Part shown: positions 6,722 through 17,743 of the stretch, one piece after another
Numbering within the stretch: position 1 is the stretch's first letter
How the letters are laid out: the number at the start of each line of letters is the position of its first letter
Assembly (NCBI GenBank): GCA_946886865.1
Contig: CAMPJI010000030.1
Span: forward strand, 1 to 26,900
Direction: 5' to 3'
Length of the DNA stretch: 26,900 bases
DNA from: an uncultured Lysobacterales bacterium
GTDB taxonomy: Bacteria; Pseudomonadota; Gammaproteobacteria; Xanthomonadales; Xanthomonadaceae
Translations under genes and position numbers: made by a program
The notes under the pieces: model-generated
Database searches by the model: none
Seen by the model: the letters and a program-made list of their open reading frames with translations, nothing else
What the model was told of the DNA's origin: nothing

Positions 6722-8740
6722 ATGGAACCGGCCTGGCTCGAAAGCGCGACCGCGTGGATCAATGCAAACCCGGTCGCGGCCGGCCTGCTCGTCTTCCTGA
6801 TCGCGTTCTGCGATGCGCTGGTGGTGGCCGGCATCATCGTGCCTGCGCTGCCCCTGCTGTTCGCCGTCGGCGCGGCCGTGGGCCTGGGCCACATCAACGG
6901 ACCCTACGCACTGGCGTGCGCCGCAACGGGCGCGTTCGTCGGTGATGCGCTGAGTTTCTGGATCGGACGGCGATGGGGCACGCAGTTGCGCCAGCGCTGG
7001 CCGTTCTCGCGCTACCCGCAATGGCTGGACCGCGGCGAAAGCCTGTTCCGTCGACACGGGATCAAGAGCATCTTCATCGCGCGCTTCGTGGGGGCGGTGC
7101 GGCCGTTCGTCCCCGCCATCGCCGGCATGCTGGAAATGCCGGTCCGGCGCTACGCGCTGCCCAGTGCGGTGGCGTGCCTGGCCTGGGCGGGGGCGTTCCT
7201 GGCGCCGGGCTGGATCCTGGGCGCGTCCTACGACGCCGTCGCCGCGGTGGCCGACCGCCTCGCACTGGTGCTGCTGGGGCTGGCAGCGGCGGTCGCGCTG
7301 GTCTGGGCCGGCGTGCTCTACACCTGGCGCTGGTTCGCCCAGCACGCTGACAGCCTGCTGGCGCGCGCGCTGGCATGGACGCGGGCCCACCCGCGCCTGG
7401 GCCGGTACAGCGGGGCGCTGATCGACCCCAACCGGCCGGAATCGGCCTCGCTGGTGATGCTGGCCGCCTGCCTGCTGGCCATCAGCTGGGCGTGGTTTTC
7501 GCTGCTGGCGGGACTGCTGGCATCCGGCGGGCCGCTGGCCTTCGATCACTATGTGCACGAGCTGATGTGGGGCCTGCGCAACCCGCTGGCCGACCGCCTC
7601 ATGGCGGCCCTGGCGAGCCTCGGAGATGCCGTGGTGCTCGGCACCGCCTCGGCGGTGCTGCTGGCCTATCTGCTGTGGCGCAAGCGCTGGATGGCGGCGG
7701 CGCACTGGTTGGCGGCGCTCGTGTTCGGCCTGGTGCTGACGGCGCTGCTGGAGGCGGCTATCGACATGCCGCGCCCACCGACGGCGCCGGCCGGCTTCGG
7801 GTTCCCGTCGGTGGCGGTGACGATGACGACGGTGGCGTTCGGGTTCTTCGCGGTGCTGATCGCACGCGAGCTGCCGGGCCGCAAGCGTGTCTGGCCGTAC
7901 CTGCTGGCTGGCGTGGTCACGACGCTCGTCGGGTTCTCGCGGCTGTACCTGGGCGCGCACTGGCCCAGCGACCTCATCGGCGGAACCCTGTTCGGCATCC
8001 TCTGGCTGCTGGTGCTGGGCATCGCCTATCGCCGCCACGTCTCGCGCTCGTTCTGGATGCGGCCGATGGCGTGGCTGTTCTACGGCAGCTTCGCCGCAGT
8101 CGCGCTGTGGCATGCGCCGCGCGCGGCCGACGACGTGCTGGCGAAGTTCCAGTCGCCGGTTCCACCGCAGGTGGTGGCCGCCAATGACTGGTGGCAGCAG
8201 GACTGGGCGCGACTGCCCGCCCGTCGCACCGAAACCAACGCGCGGCAGCGCTGGCCGTTGGGCGTGCAGGTGGCCGGGCCACTGGCGCCGCTGCAGCAGC
8301 ACCTTGAACTCCGCGGGTGGCGTGTCCAGCCACAGGCGGACTGGCAGGACGCCGTATCCCTGTTGGACGACGACATGCCGGGGCGCGAGCAGGCGGTATT
8401 GCCGGCGACGCTCGATGCCCACGCCGAAGCGCTGCTGATGCTGCGACCGGGGCGCGGGCCGGACGAACGCTTCGCGCTGCGGCTGTGGCCGGCACCGATG
8501 CAATTGGACGACGGCACGCCGCTCTGGATCGGCACGGCGCAGACGCTGCGCCTGAGCCGGCCACTCGACGCGGTCGCCTTGTGGTTGCCGGTGCCGGAGG
8601 ACCTCGCCGCGCGTACCGCGGTGCTGATCGCACTGGATGGTTTCGACCCGATGGAGTCACCGCACCCCCGTGACCCGGGCGTGCCGGTGATGCGGCTTCG
8701 CATTGACGAAGCGCCCGTGCGGGACGCGTCAGGGCAGTAG
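6722..8740 (+). CDS. DedA-PAP2-LssY three-domain membrane protein
   Basis: This is a 672-residue inner-membrane fusion protein. Residues 1-205 form a DedA/VTT domain with the family signature [18 protein letters not shown] (118-135); DedA proteins are linked to lipid-carrier flipping and membrane homeostasis. Residues 245-440 form a multi-TM PAP2 phosphatase domain with RP (351-352), FPSVAV (361-366) and [12 protein letters not shown] (406-417). Residues 470-670 form a soluble LssY-C-like domain (GW at 532-533, [10 protein letters not shown] at 595-604). The combination suggests transport and dephosphorylation of a polyprenyl or phospholipid phosphate. The PAP2 middle motif, normally PSGH, lacks its histidine here, while the nucleophilic H413 and D417 remain. 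There is no clear ribosome-binding site. The 3' end overlaps the convergent LON-domain gene by 12 bases. Confidence 0.9.
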   Translation: MEPAWLESATAWINANPVAAGLLVFLIAFCDALVVAGIIVPALPLLFAVGAAVGLGHINGPYALACAATGAFVGDALSFWIGRRWGTQLRQRWPFSRYPQWLDRGESLFRRHGIKSIFIARFVGAVRPFVPAIAGMLEMPVRRYALPSAVACLAWAGAFLAPGWILGASYDAVAAVADRLALVLLGLAAAVALVWAGVLYTWRWFAQHADSLLARALAWTRAHPRLGRYSGALIDPNRPESASLVMLAACLLAISWAWFSLLAGLLASGGPLAFDHYVHELMWGLRNPLADRLMAALASLGDAVVLGTASAVLLAYLLWRKRWMAAAHWLAALVFGLVLTALLEAAIDMPRPPTAPAGFGFPSVAVTMTTVAFGFFAVLIARELPGRKRVWPYLLAGVVTTLVGFSRLYLGAHWPSDLIGGTLFGILWLLVLGIAYRRHVSRSFWMRPMAWLFYGSFAAVALWHAPRAADDVLAKFQSPVPPQVVAANDWWQQDWARLPARRTETNARQRWPLGVQVAGPLAPLQQHLELRGWRVQPQADWQDAVSLLDDDMPGREQAVLPATLDAHAEALLMLRPGRGPDERFALRLWPAPMQLDDGTPLWIGTAQTLRLSRPLDAVALWLPVPEDLAARTAVLIALDGFDPMESPHPRDPGVPVMRLRIDEAPVRDASGQ

Positions 8741-9319
8741 CGACAGCACCCGTTGCAGGCGGTCGTGCGGGTCGTCGAGCTGAAGCAGCGCCTGGCGCTG
8801 TTCGTCCGGCATCGGCAGCAGCTCGATCAAGCGCCAGCCCACCCAGGCGGCATCGTCGAACCGGTCGGCCGTCGCCTTGGCATGCTCGCCACCGACCTTG
8901 TCGAGGATCTCCTGTAACAGCGTGGACAGCAGCGCATGCTCCGGTCGCACCGGCTCGATCACGTCCTCATCGCACCACGCCACGTCGGCCACCTGCAGGC
9001 CGTTGTCGCGCACGCGCACGCGGTGCGCATGGAAGCGCCGCGTGCCGCGCACGCGCAGGGTCAGCAATCCATCGTCGCCGCGCCCGAAATCCTCGATCAC
9101 AGCCTCGGTGCCATACGCAGCGGCCGTGGCGGCTTCGCCGGCTTCTTCGCCGTCGATGAGCAGGCAGATACCGAACCCGCGGCCCTCGCGGCTGCAGTCG
9201 CGCACCAGGTCGAGGTAACGCGGTTCGAAGATGCGCAGGCCCAGTGACGCGCCCGGCACCAGCACGGTGTGCAGGGGGAACAGGCCGAGCGGCTCCATCG
9301 CGGGGCGTTCGTCGTTCAT
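8729..9319 (-). CDS. LON substrate-binding-domain protein
   Basis: This is a 196-residue stand-alone LON N-terminal (PUA-like) domain protein without protease or AAA+ modules. The N-terminus [25 protein letters not shown] is the typical opening of this domain, followed by a beta-rich half (about 45-120) and a helical C-terminal half (about 125-196). The function of free bacterial LON-domain proteins is not established; substrate or partner recognition is inferred. Start could be ATG 9319 or the internal ATG at 9298 (residue 8); neither has a strong ribosome-binding site, and the first was kept. It follows mpl on the same strand after 36 bases and may be its operon partner. It overlaps the convergent DedA gene by 12 bases at the 3' end. 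Confidence 0.87.
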   Translation of the reverse strand: MNDERPAMEPLGLFPLHTVLVPGASLGLRIFEPRYLDLVRDCSREGRGFGICLLIDGEEAGEAATAAAYGTEAVIEDFGRGDDGLLTLRVRGTRRFHAHRVRVRDNGLQVADVAWCDEDVIEPVRPEHALLSTLLQEILDKVGGEHAKATADRFDDAAWVGWRLIELLPMPDEQRQALLQLDDPHDRLQRVLSLLP

Positions 9320-9355
9320 CGCCGCCAGTCTACGCGCGGCGATGCCGACGGCAGG

Positions 9356-10783
9356 TCAACGCGACGTTTGCAGCGCCTGCAGAAAACGCCGCGGCGCGCC
9401 GTCGAAGCCGCCGTTGGACATGAACACCACATGGTCCCCCGCGGCCACGCGCGCGCGCAGCGCGTCGATCAACGCATCCGCATCGGGCACGGCGATGCCG
9501 TCGCCCCGCAACGCGGCGACCACCTTGCTGCCGTCCCATGCCAGCTCGGGGCGGTGCAGGAACACGACGGCGTCGGCGTCGGCAAGCGACGGTGCCAACG
9601 CCTCGGCATGCGCGCCCAGCCGCATGGAATTGCTGCGCGGCTCCATGGCCACCACGATGCGCGCGTCGCCGACCCTTGCCCGCAGCCCCGCGAGCGTGGT
9701 GGCGATCGCGGTGGGGTGGTGGGCGAAGTCGTCGTAGACGGTGATGCCGTCGTGCGTTCCGACCAGCTCCATGCGCCGCTTCACGCTTCGGAAGTCCGCC
9801 AGCGCCGGCAGGATGGCGGCGACGTCGTGCCCGGCCGCGGCCACAGCCGCGAGCGAGGCCAGCGCGTTCATGACGTTGTGGCGGCCCAGCAGCGGCCAGC
9901 GCACCTCACCCAGTTCGACGCCACGGTGGATCACGACGAACGCGCTGCCGTCCTCGGCCAGCAGGCGCGCGGTCCAGGTGAGTGCCGCGCCGGCGTTGCC
10001 CGCGGCGTCGCCACGGTCGCCTCGCACCGGGCTCGCCACCGCCTGCGCTGCGTCCAGCCCGAAGGTGTCCACCGGCGTCCAGCAGCCCATCGCCAGCACT
10101 TCGGCCAGGCGCGCGTCCTCTCCGTTGACGATCAGGCGCCCGCTGCCCGGCACTGTGCGCACCAGGTGGTGGAACTGGCGCTGGATGGCAGCCACGTCCG
10201 GGAAGATATCGGCGTGGTCGAACTCCAGGTTGTTGAGGATGGCGATACGCGGCCGGTAGTGGACGAACTTGCTGCGTTTGTCGAAGAACGCGGTGTCGTA
10301 CTCGTCGGCCTCCACCACGAACGCGCGGCCCGTGCCGACGCGCGCGGACACGCCGAAATCCTCGGCCACGCCGCCGATCAGGAAGCCCGGCTCCGCGCCG
10401 GCCACCTGCAGCAGGTAGGTGAGGATGGTCGAGGTCGTGGTCTTGCCGTGGGTGCCGGCCACCGCGATGACCTCGCGGCCCGGCAGCACCTGTTCGGCCA
10501 GCCACTGGGCGCCGGAGATATAGCGCCGACCCTCGTCCAGCACCGACTCCACCGCCGGGTTGCCGCGCGAGAGCGCGTTGCCGACCACCACTTCGTCGCA
10601 GTCGGCGGAAATGTTGGAGGGGTCGTAGCCCTGTCGCAGGGCGATGCCGAGCTGCTCGAGCTGCGTTGACATCGGCGGGTAGACCGCCTGGTCGCTGCCT
10701 TCGACCTGATGGCCGAGTTCGCGCGCCAAGGCCGCCACGCCGCCCATGAAGGTGCCGGCGATGCCGAGGATATGCAGTTTCAT
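9356..10783 (-). CDS. mpl: UDP-N-acetylmuramate:L-alanyl-gamma-D-glutamyl-meso-DAP ligase
   Basis: Mpl recycles cell-wall tripeptide by ligating it to UDP-MurNAc in the cytosol at the cost of ATP. The 475 residues show the Mur-ligase order: N-terminal Rossmann domain starting MKLHILGIAGTFMGGVA; ATP loop GTHGKTTT (110-117); EADEYDTAFFDKRSKFVHY (158-176), characteristic of Mpl rather than MurC; NLEFDHADIF (185-194); GRHNVMNALA (300-309); and C-terminal YDDFAHHPT (350-358). Length suits Mpl. Start at ATG 10783 is set by the conserved KLHILGI N-terminus. It lies 108 bases downstream of adk and 36 bases upstream of the LON-domain gene, all on the minus strand. Confidence 0.95.
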   Translation of the reverse strand: MKLHILGIAGTFMGGVAALARELGHQVEGSDQAVYPPMSTQLEQLGIALRQGYDPSNISADCDEVVVGNALSRGNPAVESVLDEGRRYISGAQWLAEQVLPGREVIAVAGTHGKTTTSTILTYLLQVAGAEPGFLIGGVAEDFGVSARVGTGRAFVVEADEYDTAFFDKRSKFVHYRPRIAILNNLEFDHADIFPDVAAIQRQFHHLVRTVPGSGRLIVNGEDARLAEVLAMGCWTPVDTFGLDAAQAVASPVRGDRGDAAGNAGAALTWTARLLAEDGSAFVVIHRGVELGEVRWPLLGRHNVMNALASLAAVAAAGHDVAAILPALADFRSVKRRMELVGTHDGITVYDDFAHHPTAIATTLAGLRARVGDARIVVAMEPRSNSMRLGAHAEALAPSLADADAVVFLHRPELAWDGSKVVAALRGDGIAVPDADALIDALRARVAAGDHVVFMSNGGFDGAPRRFLQALQTSR

Positions 10784-10853
10784 GGCGGCGGAGCTCGTGG
10801 TGGGTGCTCGGGAATCGACGCGGGCCTGGAGCCCAGTACGTCAGGCTGGAGAC

Positions 10854-10874
10854 GGCCCGGCATGCCACCGGGCC
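10854..10874 (-). terminator. Weak hairpin after adk
   Basis: A 7-bp stem GGCCCGG/CCGGGCC with a 7-base loop lies 18 bases after the adk stop, before mpl. There is no T-run, so it may attenuate rather than fully end transcription, or be inert. Confidence 0.3.
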
Positions 10875-10891
10875 ATCGCGGCGGCGAGGTC

Positions 10892-11470
10892 TCAGCCGAC
10901 CTCGCGCACCGGGGCGATCGCCTCGATGATGCGGGTGAACACCTCGTCCAGCGTGCCCACGCCGTCCACCACCGTCAGCTGGCCGTGCGTGCGGTAGAAC
11001 TCGATGACCGGCGCGGTCTGCGAGTCGTACACCTTCAGGCGCGTGCGCACCGACTCCGGGCTGTCGTCGGCGCGACCCTCGGCCGCGGCGCGGCCGGCGA
11101 TGCGCTCCACCAGCAGTTCGGTGGCGACGTCCAGCTGCACGGCCGCATCCATCGGCTGGCCGATGCGCTTGAGCAGCACGTCCAGGGCGTCGGCCTGGGC
11201 CAGGTTGCGCGGGTAGCCGTCGAGGATAAAGCCACCTGCGGTATCGGGCCGCGAGAAGCGGTCCTCGAGCATGCCCAGCAGGATCGCGTCGCTGACCAGC
11301 TCACCGCGGGCCATGACCTCCTTGGCCTCCAAGCCCAGCGGGCTGCCGGCGGCGACTTCCGCGCGCAGCAGGTCGCCGGTGGAGATGTGCGGCACCTGCA
11401 GGTGCTCCTTGAGCCGTGCGGCCTGCGTGCCCTTGCCTGAACCGGGCGCACCCAGAAGTACCAATCGCAT
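10892..11470 (-). CDS. adk: Adenylate kinase (short-LID type)
   Basis: Adk interconverts ATP + AMP and 2 ADP in the cytosol. The 192-residue protein carries the P-loop GAPGSGKGT (7-15), STGDLLR (30-36), the AMP-binding LDGYPRN (83-89), and the LID region GRAAAEGRADDSPESVRTRL (126-145). The LID is of the short type, lacking the roughly 27-residue zinc/bonding insert of E. coli-type enzymes; this form is usual in Xanthomonas relatives. The ATG at 11470 has GGGAG 8 bases upstream, and the codons directly before it read ATG-TAG. It is divergent from pfp across 121 bases, and thus next to the PPi genes. Confidence 0.95.
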   Translation of the reverse strand: MRLVLLGAPGSGKGTQAARLKEHLQVPHISTGDLLRAEVAAGSPLGLEAKEVMARGELVSDAILLGMLEDRFSRPDTAGGFILDGYPRNLAQADALDVLLKRIGQPMDAAVQLDVATELLVERIAGRAAAEGRADDSPESVRTRLKVYDSQTAPVIEFYRTHGQLTVVDGVGTLDEVFTRIIEAIAPVREVG

Positions 11471-11494
11471 CTACATCGCTCCCGCAGTCTGAAC

Positions 11495-11522
11495 CTGACG
11501 CCTGCGCGGGCGGCGCTACACT
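11495..11522 (+). promoter_or_regulatory. Candidate sigma-70 promoter for pfp
   Basis: CTGACG (11495-11500) and TACACT (11517-11522) match the -35 and -10 consensus at four of six positions each, with a 16-base spacer. Transcription would begin near 11529, leaving a leader of about 60-75 bases before pfp. Confidence 0.4.
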
Positions 11523-11591
11523 CGGGCCGCGCCTGCCGCGCCGGCAAACGGCGGCCAGCTTACCGCATCCGGCCGGCCGCCCCCACGCTCA

Positions 11592-12860
11592 ATGGACCTG
11601 CCCATGGCTTCCGGAACCCTGCTCTACGCCCAGTCCGGCGGTGTCACCGCCGTCATCAACGCCACCGCTTCGGCCGTCATCCAGGCCGCGCGTGCCCGCA
11701 AGGTGCCGGTGCTGGCCGCCCGCAACGGCATCCTGGGCGCGCTGCGCGAGGAGCTGATCGACACCCGGCGCGAGTCGATTTCGGCCATCCGCGCACTGGC
11801 CCACACGCCCGGCGGCGCGTTCGGGTCCTGCCGGGTCAAGCTGAAATCGCTGGACGAGGACCGCGCACGCTACGAGCGGCTGCTGGAGGTGCTGCGAGCC
11901 CACGACGTGCGCTGGTTCCTCTACAACGGCGGCAACGACTCGGCCGACACCGCACTGAAGGTGTCGAAGCTGGCGGCCGAGTTCGACTATCCGCTGACCT
12001 GCGTCGGCGTACCCAAGACGGTCGACAACGACCTGGCCGTGACCGACTGCTGCCCGGGGTTCGGGTCGGCGGCCAAATACACCGCCGTCTCCGTGCGCGA
12101 GGCGGCGCTGGATGTCGCGGCGATGGCCGACACCTCGACCAAGGTCTTCGTGTACGAAGCGATGGGCCGCCACGCGGGCTGGCTGGCGGCGGCCGCGGGG
12201 CTGGCCGGCAACGGGTTGGATGCGGCGCCGCACCTGATCCTGTTCCCGGAGCGCCCGTTCGACGAGGCCGACTTCTTCAAGCGCGTGCAGGCCACGGTAG
12301 AGCGCGTCGGCTACTGCGTGGTGGTGGCCAGCGAAGGCATCCAGACGGCGGACGGCCGTTTCGTCGCAGACGCCGGTGGCGGGAAGGATTCCTTCGGACA
12401 CACGCAGCTGGGCGGCGTGGCCTCGCACCTGGCCGGCCGGGTCAAGGACGCACTGGGCTACAAGGTGCACTGGACCCTGCCCGACTACCTGCAGCGCTCG
12501 GCGCGCCACGTGGCATCGAAGGTCGACCTGGAGCAGGCGATGGCCGTGGGCACCGCCGCGGTGGACTACGCGCTGGCCGGCCGCAACGCGGTCATGCCGG
12601 TGATCGTCCGCACGTCCGAGGCGCCCTACCGCTGGAAGATCGAGGCGGCGCCGCTGTCGAAGGTCGCCAACCACGAGAAGAAGATGCCGGCCGGTTTCAT
12701 ACGCCGCGACGGTTACGGCATCACCGACAAGGCCCGCGCCTACCTGGAGCCGTTGATCCGCGGGGAGGCGCCGCCACCGTACGGCCGCGACGGGCTACCG
12801 GCCTACGTCACGCTGCGCAACGAGGCGGTCGCGCCGCGCCTGGCGCCCTGGAAGGGCTGA
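11592..12860 (+). CDS. pfp: Pyrophosphate-dependent 6-phosphofructokinase
   Basis: This enzyme reversibly phosphorylates fructose-6-phosphate using PPi in place of ATP. Of 422 residues, the donor-site determinants are clear: GGNDS (113-117) has Asp116 where ATP enzymes have Gly104 (E. coli numbering), and PKTVDND (141-147) has Lys142 where ATP enzymes have Gly124. D-plus-K is the established signature of PPi use. PKTVDND also supplies the catalytic Asp, and MGRHAGW (191-197) binds the sugar phosphate. The start may be ATG 11592 or, perhaps better, ATG 11604 (MASGTLLYAQSGG), since homologues begin close to GTLLYAQSGG; the longer one is reported. Neighbours adk, hppA and ppa point to a PPi-centred energy module. 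It is convergent with the small secreted-protein gene. Confidence 0.94.
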   Translation: MDLPMASGTLLYAQSGGVTAVINATASAVIQAARARKVPVLAARNGILGALREELIDTRRESISAIRALAHTPGGAFGSCRVKLKSLDEDRARYERLLEVLRAHDVRWFLYNGGNDSADTALKVSKLAAEFDYPLTCVGVPKTVDNDLAVTDCCPGFGSAAKYTAVSVREAALDVAAMADTSTKVFVYEAMGRHAGWLAAAAGLAGNGLDAAPHLILFPERPFDEADFFKRVQATVERVGYCVVVASEGIQTADGRFVADAGGGKDSFGHTQLGGVASHLAGRVKDALGYKVHWTLPDYLQRSARHVASKVDLEQAMAVGTAAVDYALAGRNAVMPVIVRTSEAPYRWKIEAAPLSKVANHEKKMPAGFIRRDGYGITDKARAYLEPLIRGEAPPPYGRDGLPAYVTLRNEAVAPRLAPWKG

Positions 12861-12884
12861 GGCGGGCTGGCGCAACCGACGCGG

Positions 12885-13406
12885 TCAGCCGCCGCAGGGC
12901 AGCCCTTCGACCGACATCGACGCGGCGAACAGCGGCACGGCATCGAGATTGCCGGCCTCGGCGTCCTTCCGCATCTCCTCCAGATAGACCCGCATCTGGC
13001 CCTGTCCGTCGCGCTCGGTCGCTTGCGCCTTCGCCAACGGCTTTCGCCACACGCGCACCACGGCCTGTTGTGTCTGGCACGAGGCATTGGGCACGCGGAT
13101 CAGGTCGTTGAATACCCATCCGGCGTCCGCTGAGGGTTTGGCCTCGGCCGCATCGACGAACCGTGCGCGAGGCTGGCAGTTCGGGCTGCTGCGGACCACG
13201 GCAAACCGGTACGGCGCGTCGGCCTGGCCGGTGAACGCGCCTTCCAGGCGCGCGCAGGCTTCGGGAATGGTGCGCAGGGTGTGGGCCGCGCCGACCGCCT
13301 GCGGCGCGGCGGCACCCCGCTCGATCTCCGGGACCGGATCCGCGGCCAGCGAGGGCAGCGCCACCAGCGTGGCGGTGAAGGCGATGAGGCGGGCGGACTG
13401 GCGCAT
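12885..13406 (-). CDS. Small secreted protein of unknown function, four cysteines
   Basis: The product is not recognised. The 173-residue protein begins MRQSARLIAFTATLVALPSLA, a clear Sec signal peptide with probable cleavage after LAA or SLA near residue 21, so the mature protein is periplasmic or secreted. It has exactly four cysteines (C51, C77, C110, C171), consistent with two disulfides, and no known catalytic motif. Start chosen at ATG 13406, with GGAG 8 bases upstream and directly before the signal peptide; extension to 13463 would add a non-signal N-terminus. It lies between pfp and hppA on the opposite strand, with 24 bases to pfp, and is divergent from hppA. A link to PPi metabolism is not indicated. 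Confidence 0.75.
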   Translation of the reverse strand: MRQSARLIAFTATLVALPSLAADPVPEIERGAAAPQAVGAAHTLRTIPEACARLEGAFTGQADAPYRFAVVRSSPNCQPRARFVDAAEAKPSADAGWVFNDLIRVPNASCQTQQAVVRVWRKPLAKAQATERDGQGQMRVYLEEMRKDAEAGNLDAVPLFAASMSVEGLPCGG

Positions 13407-13633
13407 GGCTGTGGCTCCGGCGGCGGGCTGCATGACGTGGTATGGCATGGCGCCCGCGTTCAAGGGGTCCGCAGGCTGGCACGCAGGCGCTGAACCCCGG
13501 TTTCACGAGGTGTCGCGGCCCGATGGGCTGTGCCATAGTCGGCCCCGTTGCCCGTGCCGGAGTGCCGGGCGGCGCACCACAATCCGATGCATCAAATCCG
13601 TTGTCCTGTGATGTCCACTCTGGGGAGGGGTTC

Positions 13634-15688
<2,055 letters not shown>

Positions 15689-15712
15689 CGGAAGGCGCGG
15701 CGTCGCGACTGG

Positions 15713-15741
15713 ACAGCGGCCTTCGGGCCGCTGTTTTTTTT
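15713..15741 (+). terminator. Rho-independent terminator of hppA
   Basis: An 8-bp perfect stem CAGCGGCC/GGCCGCTG with a TTCG tetraloop (15722-15725) is followed by eight T residues (15734-15741). It begins 25 bases after the hppA stop, and A15713 can extend the stem against the first T. Confidence 0.95.
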
Positions 15742-15897
15742 GCACCGTGGGGCGGTCGTGCATGCGCGGGTCGACACAGCCTGTTCACCCCCCGTTGTGC
15801 AGGGTCGACGGGCTGCACATGCGGCACCTGATCCACTCCGCGGCCCGGCGGCCATGCATCGACCGTCGACAACGCCGCCCTCTCCGGGAGGGAGACC

Positions 15898-17520
15898 ATG
15901 CAACCTGTTACCTGGCAGCATTCGCTGCAGAACTCTCTGGGCGTCTACCTGCCCAGCATGCTCGGCGCACTCGCGATCCTTCTGCTGGGCTGGCTCGTGG
16001 CGCTGGCCGCGAGCGCTGGCACGCGCAAGGGCCTCGCCGCGTTGCGCACCAACGAGCGCCTCAACCGCCATACCGCGGGCCAGACCAATTTCGAGCGCAT
16101 CGCCGGGCGTGTCGCCTTCTGGGCGGTGCTGCTGCTGGCGCTGATCGGCGCGGTGGGCGTGCTGCGCATCGAAGGCGTATCCGGCCCGCTGTCGACGCTG
16201 GCCACCACGATCATGCTGTACCTGCCTCGGCTGCTTCTGGCCGTCGGCCTGGCCCTGCTGGCGCTGCTGGTGGCCTCGGTCGTGCGCAGCGTGGTGAACC
16301 GCGCGCTGGGCGCGACCCGGATGGACGAGAAGCTGTCGGAGACCGCCGACATGCAGCCGCTGTCGCACACCATGGGCAACGTCGCCTACTGGCTGGTGCT
16401 GCTGCTGTTCCTGCCGGCCATCGTGGGCGCACTGCAGATCGAGGGGCTGATGACCCCGCTGTCGGGCATGACCTCCGACTTCCTGGGGATGCTGCCCAAC
16501 CTGTTCGCGGCCGTGGTGATCGGCCTGGTGGGCTGGATCATCGCCAAGGCGGTGCGCGGGCTGGTGACCAACCTGCTGGCGGCCACCGGCGTAGACCGGA
16601 TCGGCAACCGCCCCGGCGACGCGGCCGAAGGGCTGCGCCTGTCGCAGCTGGGCGGCACGCTGGCCTTCATCCTGATCATCGTGCCAACGCTGATCGCCGC
16701 ACTGGATGCGCTGCGGATCGAGGCGATCTCGATGCCGTTGACGCGCATGCTGGATGTCTTCCTGCAGGCGATCCCGAACGTCATCGCCGCCGCGGCGATC
16801 CTGATCATCGCCTGGTTCATCGGGCGTCTGGTGGCCGACCTGGTCACCCGCCTGCTGTCCAACCTCGGCTTCGACACCCTCCCCCATCGCCTCGGGCTGG
16901 GCCATGCGTTCGCCGCGCCGGTGCCCGCCGGGGCACCGTCCCTGGCCGCGGGCATCACGTCGCCCGCGGCCGAGAGCTATGCGCCGTCGGCCGGCAATGC
17001 CGCACCGCCGCCGCCGGGTGCCCAGGCCACCGGCGCAGTCACGCCCGCCACCCGCGACACCGGTCCCACGTCGCTGTCGCAACTGGCCGGACGTGTCGCG
17101 CTGTTCTTCATCATGCTGTTTGCGACGGTGGAGGCCGCCGCGCTGTTGGGGTTCGCCGGGGTGCGCGACCTGCTGGAGACGTTCATCGCGTTCGGCGCGG
17201 ATATCCTGCTCGGGCTGGTGATCTTCGTGGTCGGCTACTGGCTCGCCAACCTGGCGGCCGCGGCCATCCAGCGCGCGAACCGCGACAATGCCGAGGGGCT
17301 GGCACGCATTGCGCGCGTCGCCATTCTCGGCCTGGTGATCGCCATGGGCCTGCGGGCGATGGGCATCGCCGACGAGATCGTCAACCTCGCCTTCGGCCTG
17401 GTGTTCGGCGCGGTGGCGGTCGCGGTGGCCCTGGCCTTCGGCCTGGGGGGACGCGAAGCGGCCGGACAGGTCGCCCAGCGCTGGGCGGACCGCTTCCTCG
17501 AGAAACCGCCCCGGTCCTGA
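15898..17520 (+). CDS. CmpX/MscS-related membrane protein with five TM-helix repeats
   Basis: This is a 540-residue inner-membrane protein of the TM_helix-repeat group annotated as small-conductance mechanosensitive channels (CmpX in Pseudomonas). Five copies of a repeat, L/I-P-x-hydrophobic-G-W/Y-hydrophobic-R/K, are visible at about 19-50, 109-140, 199-232, 291-326 and 434-462, separated by other hydrophobic helices. An Ala/Pro/Gly-rich, probably disordered loop (about 338-392) lies between repeats four and five. The C-terminus ALAFGLGGREAAGQVAQRW (511-529) is the MscS-like pore/TM3 end of this family, but no MscS beta domain follows. Start at ATG 15898 has GGGAGGGAGA upstream. A role in turgor or c-di-GMP/envelope-stress adaptation is known for CmpX; whether this copy does so is inference. 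It separates hppA from ppa. Confidence 0.86.
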   Translation: MQPVTWQHSLQNSLGVYLPSMLGALAILLLGWLVALAASAGTRKGLAALRTNERLNRHTAGQTNFERIAGRVAFWAVLLLALIGAVGVLRIEGVSGPLSTLATTIMLYLPRLLLAVGLALLALLVASVVRSVVNRALGATRMDEKLSETADMQPLSHTMGNVAYWLVLLLFLPAIVGALQIEGLMTPLSGMTSDFLGMLPNLFAAVVIGLVGWIIAKAVRGLVTNLLAATGVDRIGNRPGDAAEGLRLSQLGGTLAFILIIVPTLIAALDALRIEAISMPLTRMLDVFLQAIPNVIAAAAILIIAWFIGRLVADLVTRLLSNLGFDTLPHRLGLGHAFAAPVPAGAPSLAAGITSPAAESYAPSAGNAAPPPPGAQATGAVTPATRDTGPTSLSQLAGRVALFFIMLFATVEAAALLGFAGVRDLLETFIAFGADILLGLVIFVVGYWLANLAAAAIQRANRDNAEGLARIARVAILGLVIAMGLRAMGIADEIVNLAFGLVFGAVAVAVALAFGLGGREAAGQVAQRWADRFLEKPPRS

Positions 17521-17540
17521 CCGGCGCACTGCGCTCCTGG

Positions 17541-17564
17541 AAGGGCGGCCCTCGGGCCGCCCTT
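17541..17564 (+). terminator. Terminator after the CmpX-like gene
   Basis: A 10-bp perfect stem AAGGGCGGCC/GGCCGCCCTT with loop CTCG is followed by a C/T-rich run (CTTCATT). It begins 20 bases after the stop codon. Confidence 0.75.
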
Positions 17565-17682
17565 CTTCATTGGGCCAGGCATCGCAGCGCGACGCCGCCA
17601 TACCGCGACAGACAAACCGAACGCGATCGGGCCAGCGGTACTTGGAGAAACCGCTGTTGCTGCACCGCAGCAGCGTGGCGCG

Positions 17683-17688
17683 TAAAAT
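17683..17688 (+). promoter_or_regulatory. Candidate -10 box for ppa
   Basis: TAAAAT lies 55 bases before the ppa ATG. The only -35-like sequence upstream (TTGCTG, 17657-17662) is 20 bases away, too far for a normal spacer, so the call is weak. Confidence 0.3.
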
Positions 17689-17743
17689 GCCCGGTTTTCC
17701 CGGCCGCGCCGACGCGGCCTTCCCCCGCACACTGGAGCAGCCC

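Noticed and set aside
5918..8503. Long minus-strand frame ending with the kinase-like gene
   Set aside because: Only the part from ATG 6586 has kinase motifs; the rest is antisense to the DedA-PAP2 gene.
13442..13633. N-terminal extension of hppA
   Set aside because: The extension lacks family sequence, and the ATG at 13634 has a strong ribosome-binding site and a normal N-terminus.
15742..15897. Short repeats GGGTCGAC and GCATGC in the hppA-CmpX gap
   Set aside because: Short, GC-rich and likely by chance; no spacing regularity or paired -35/-10 was seen.
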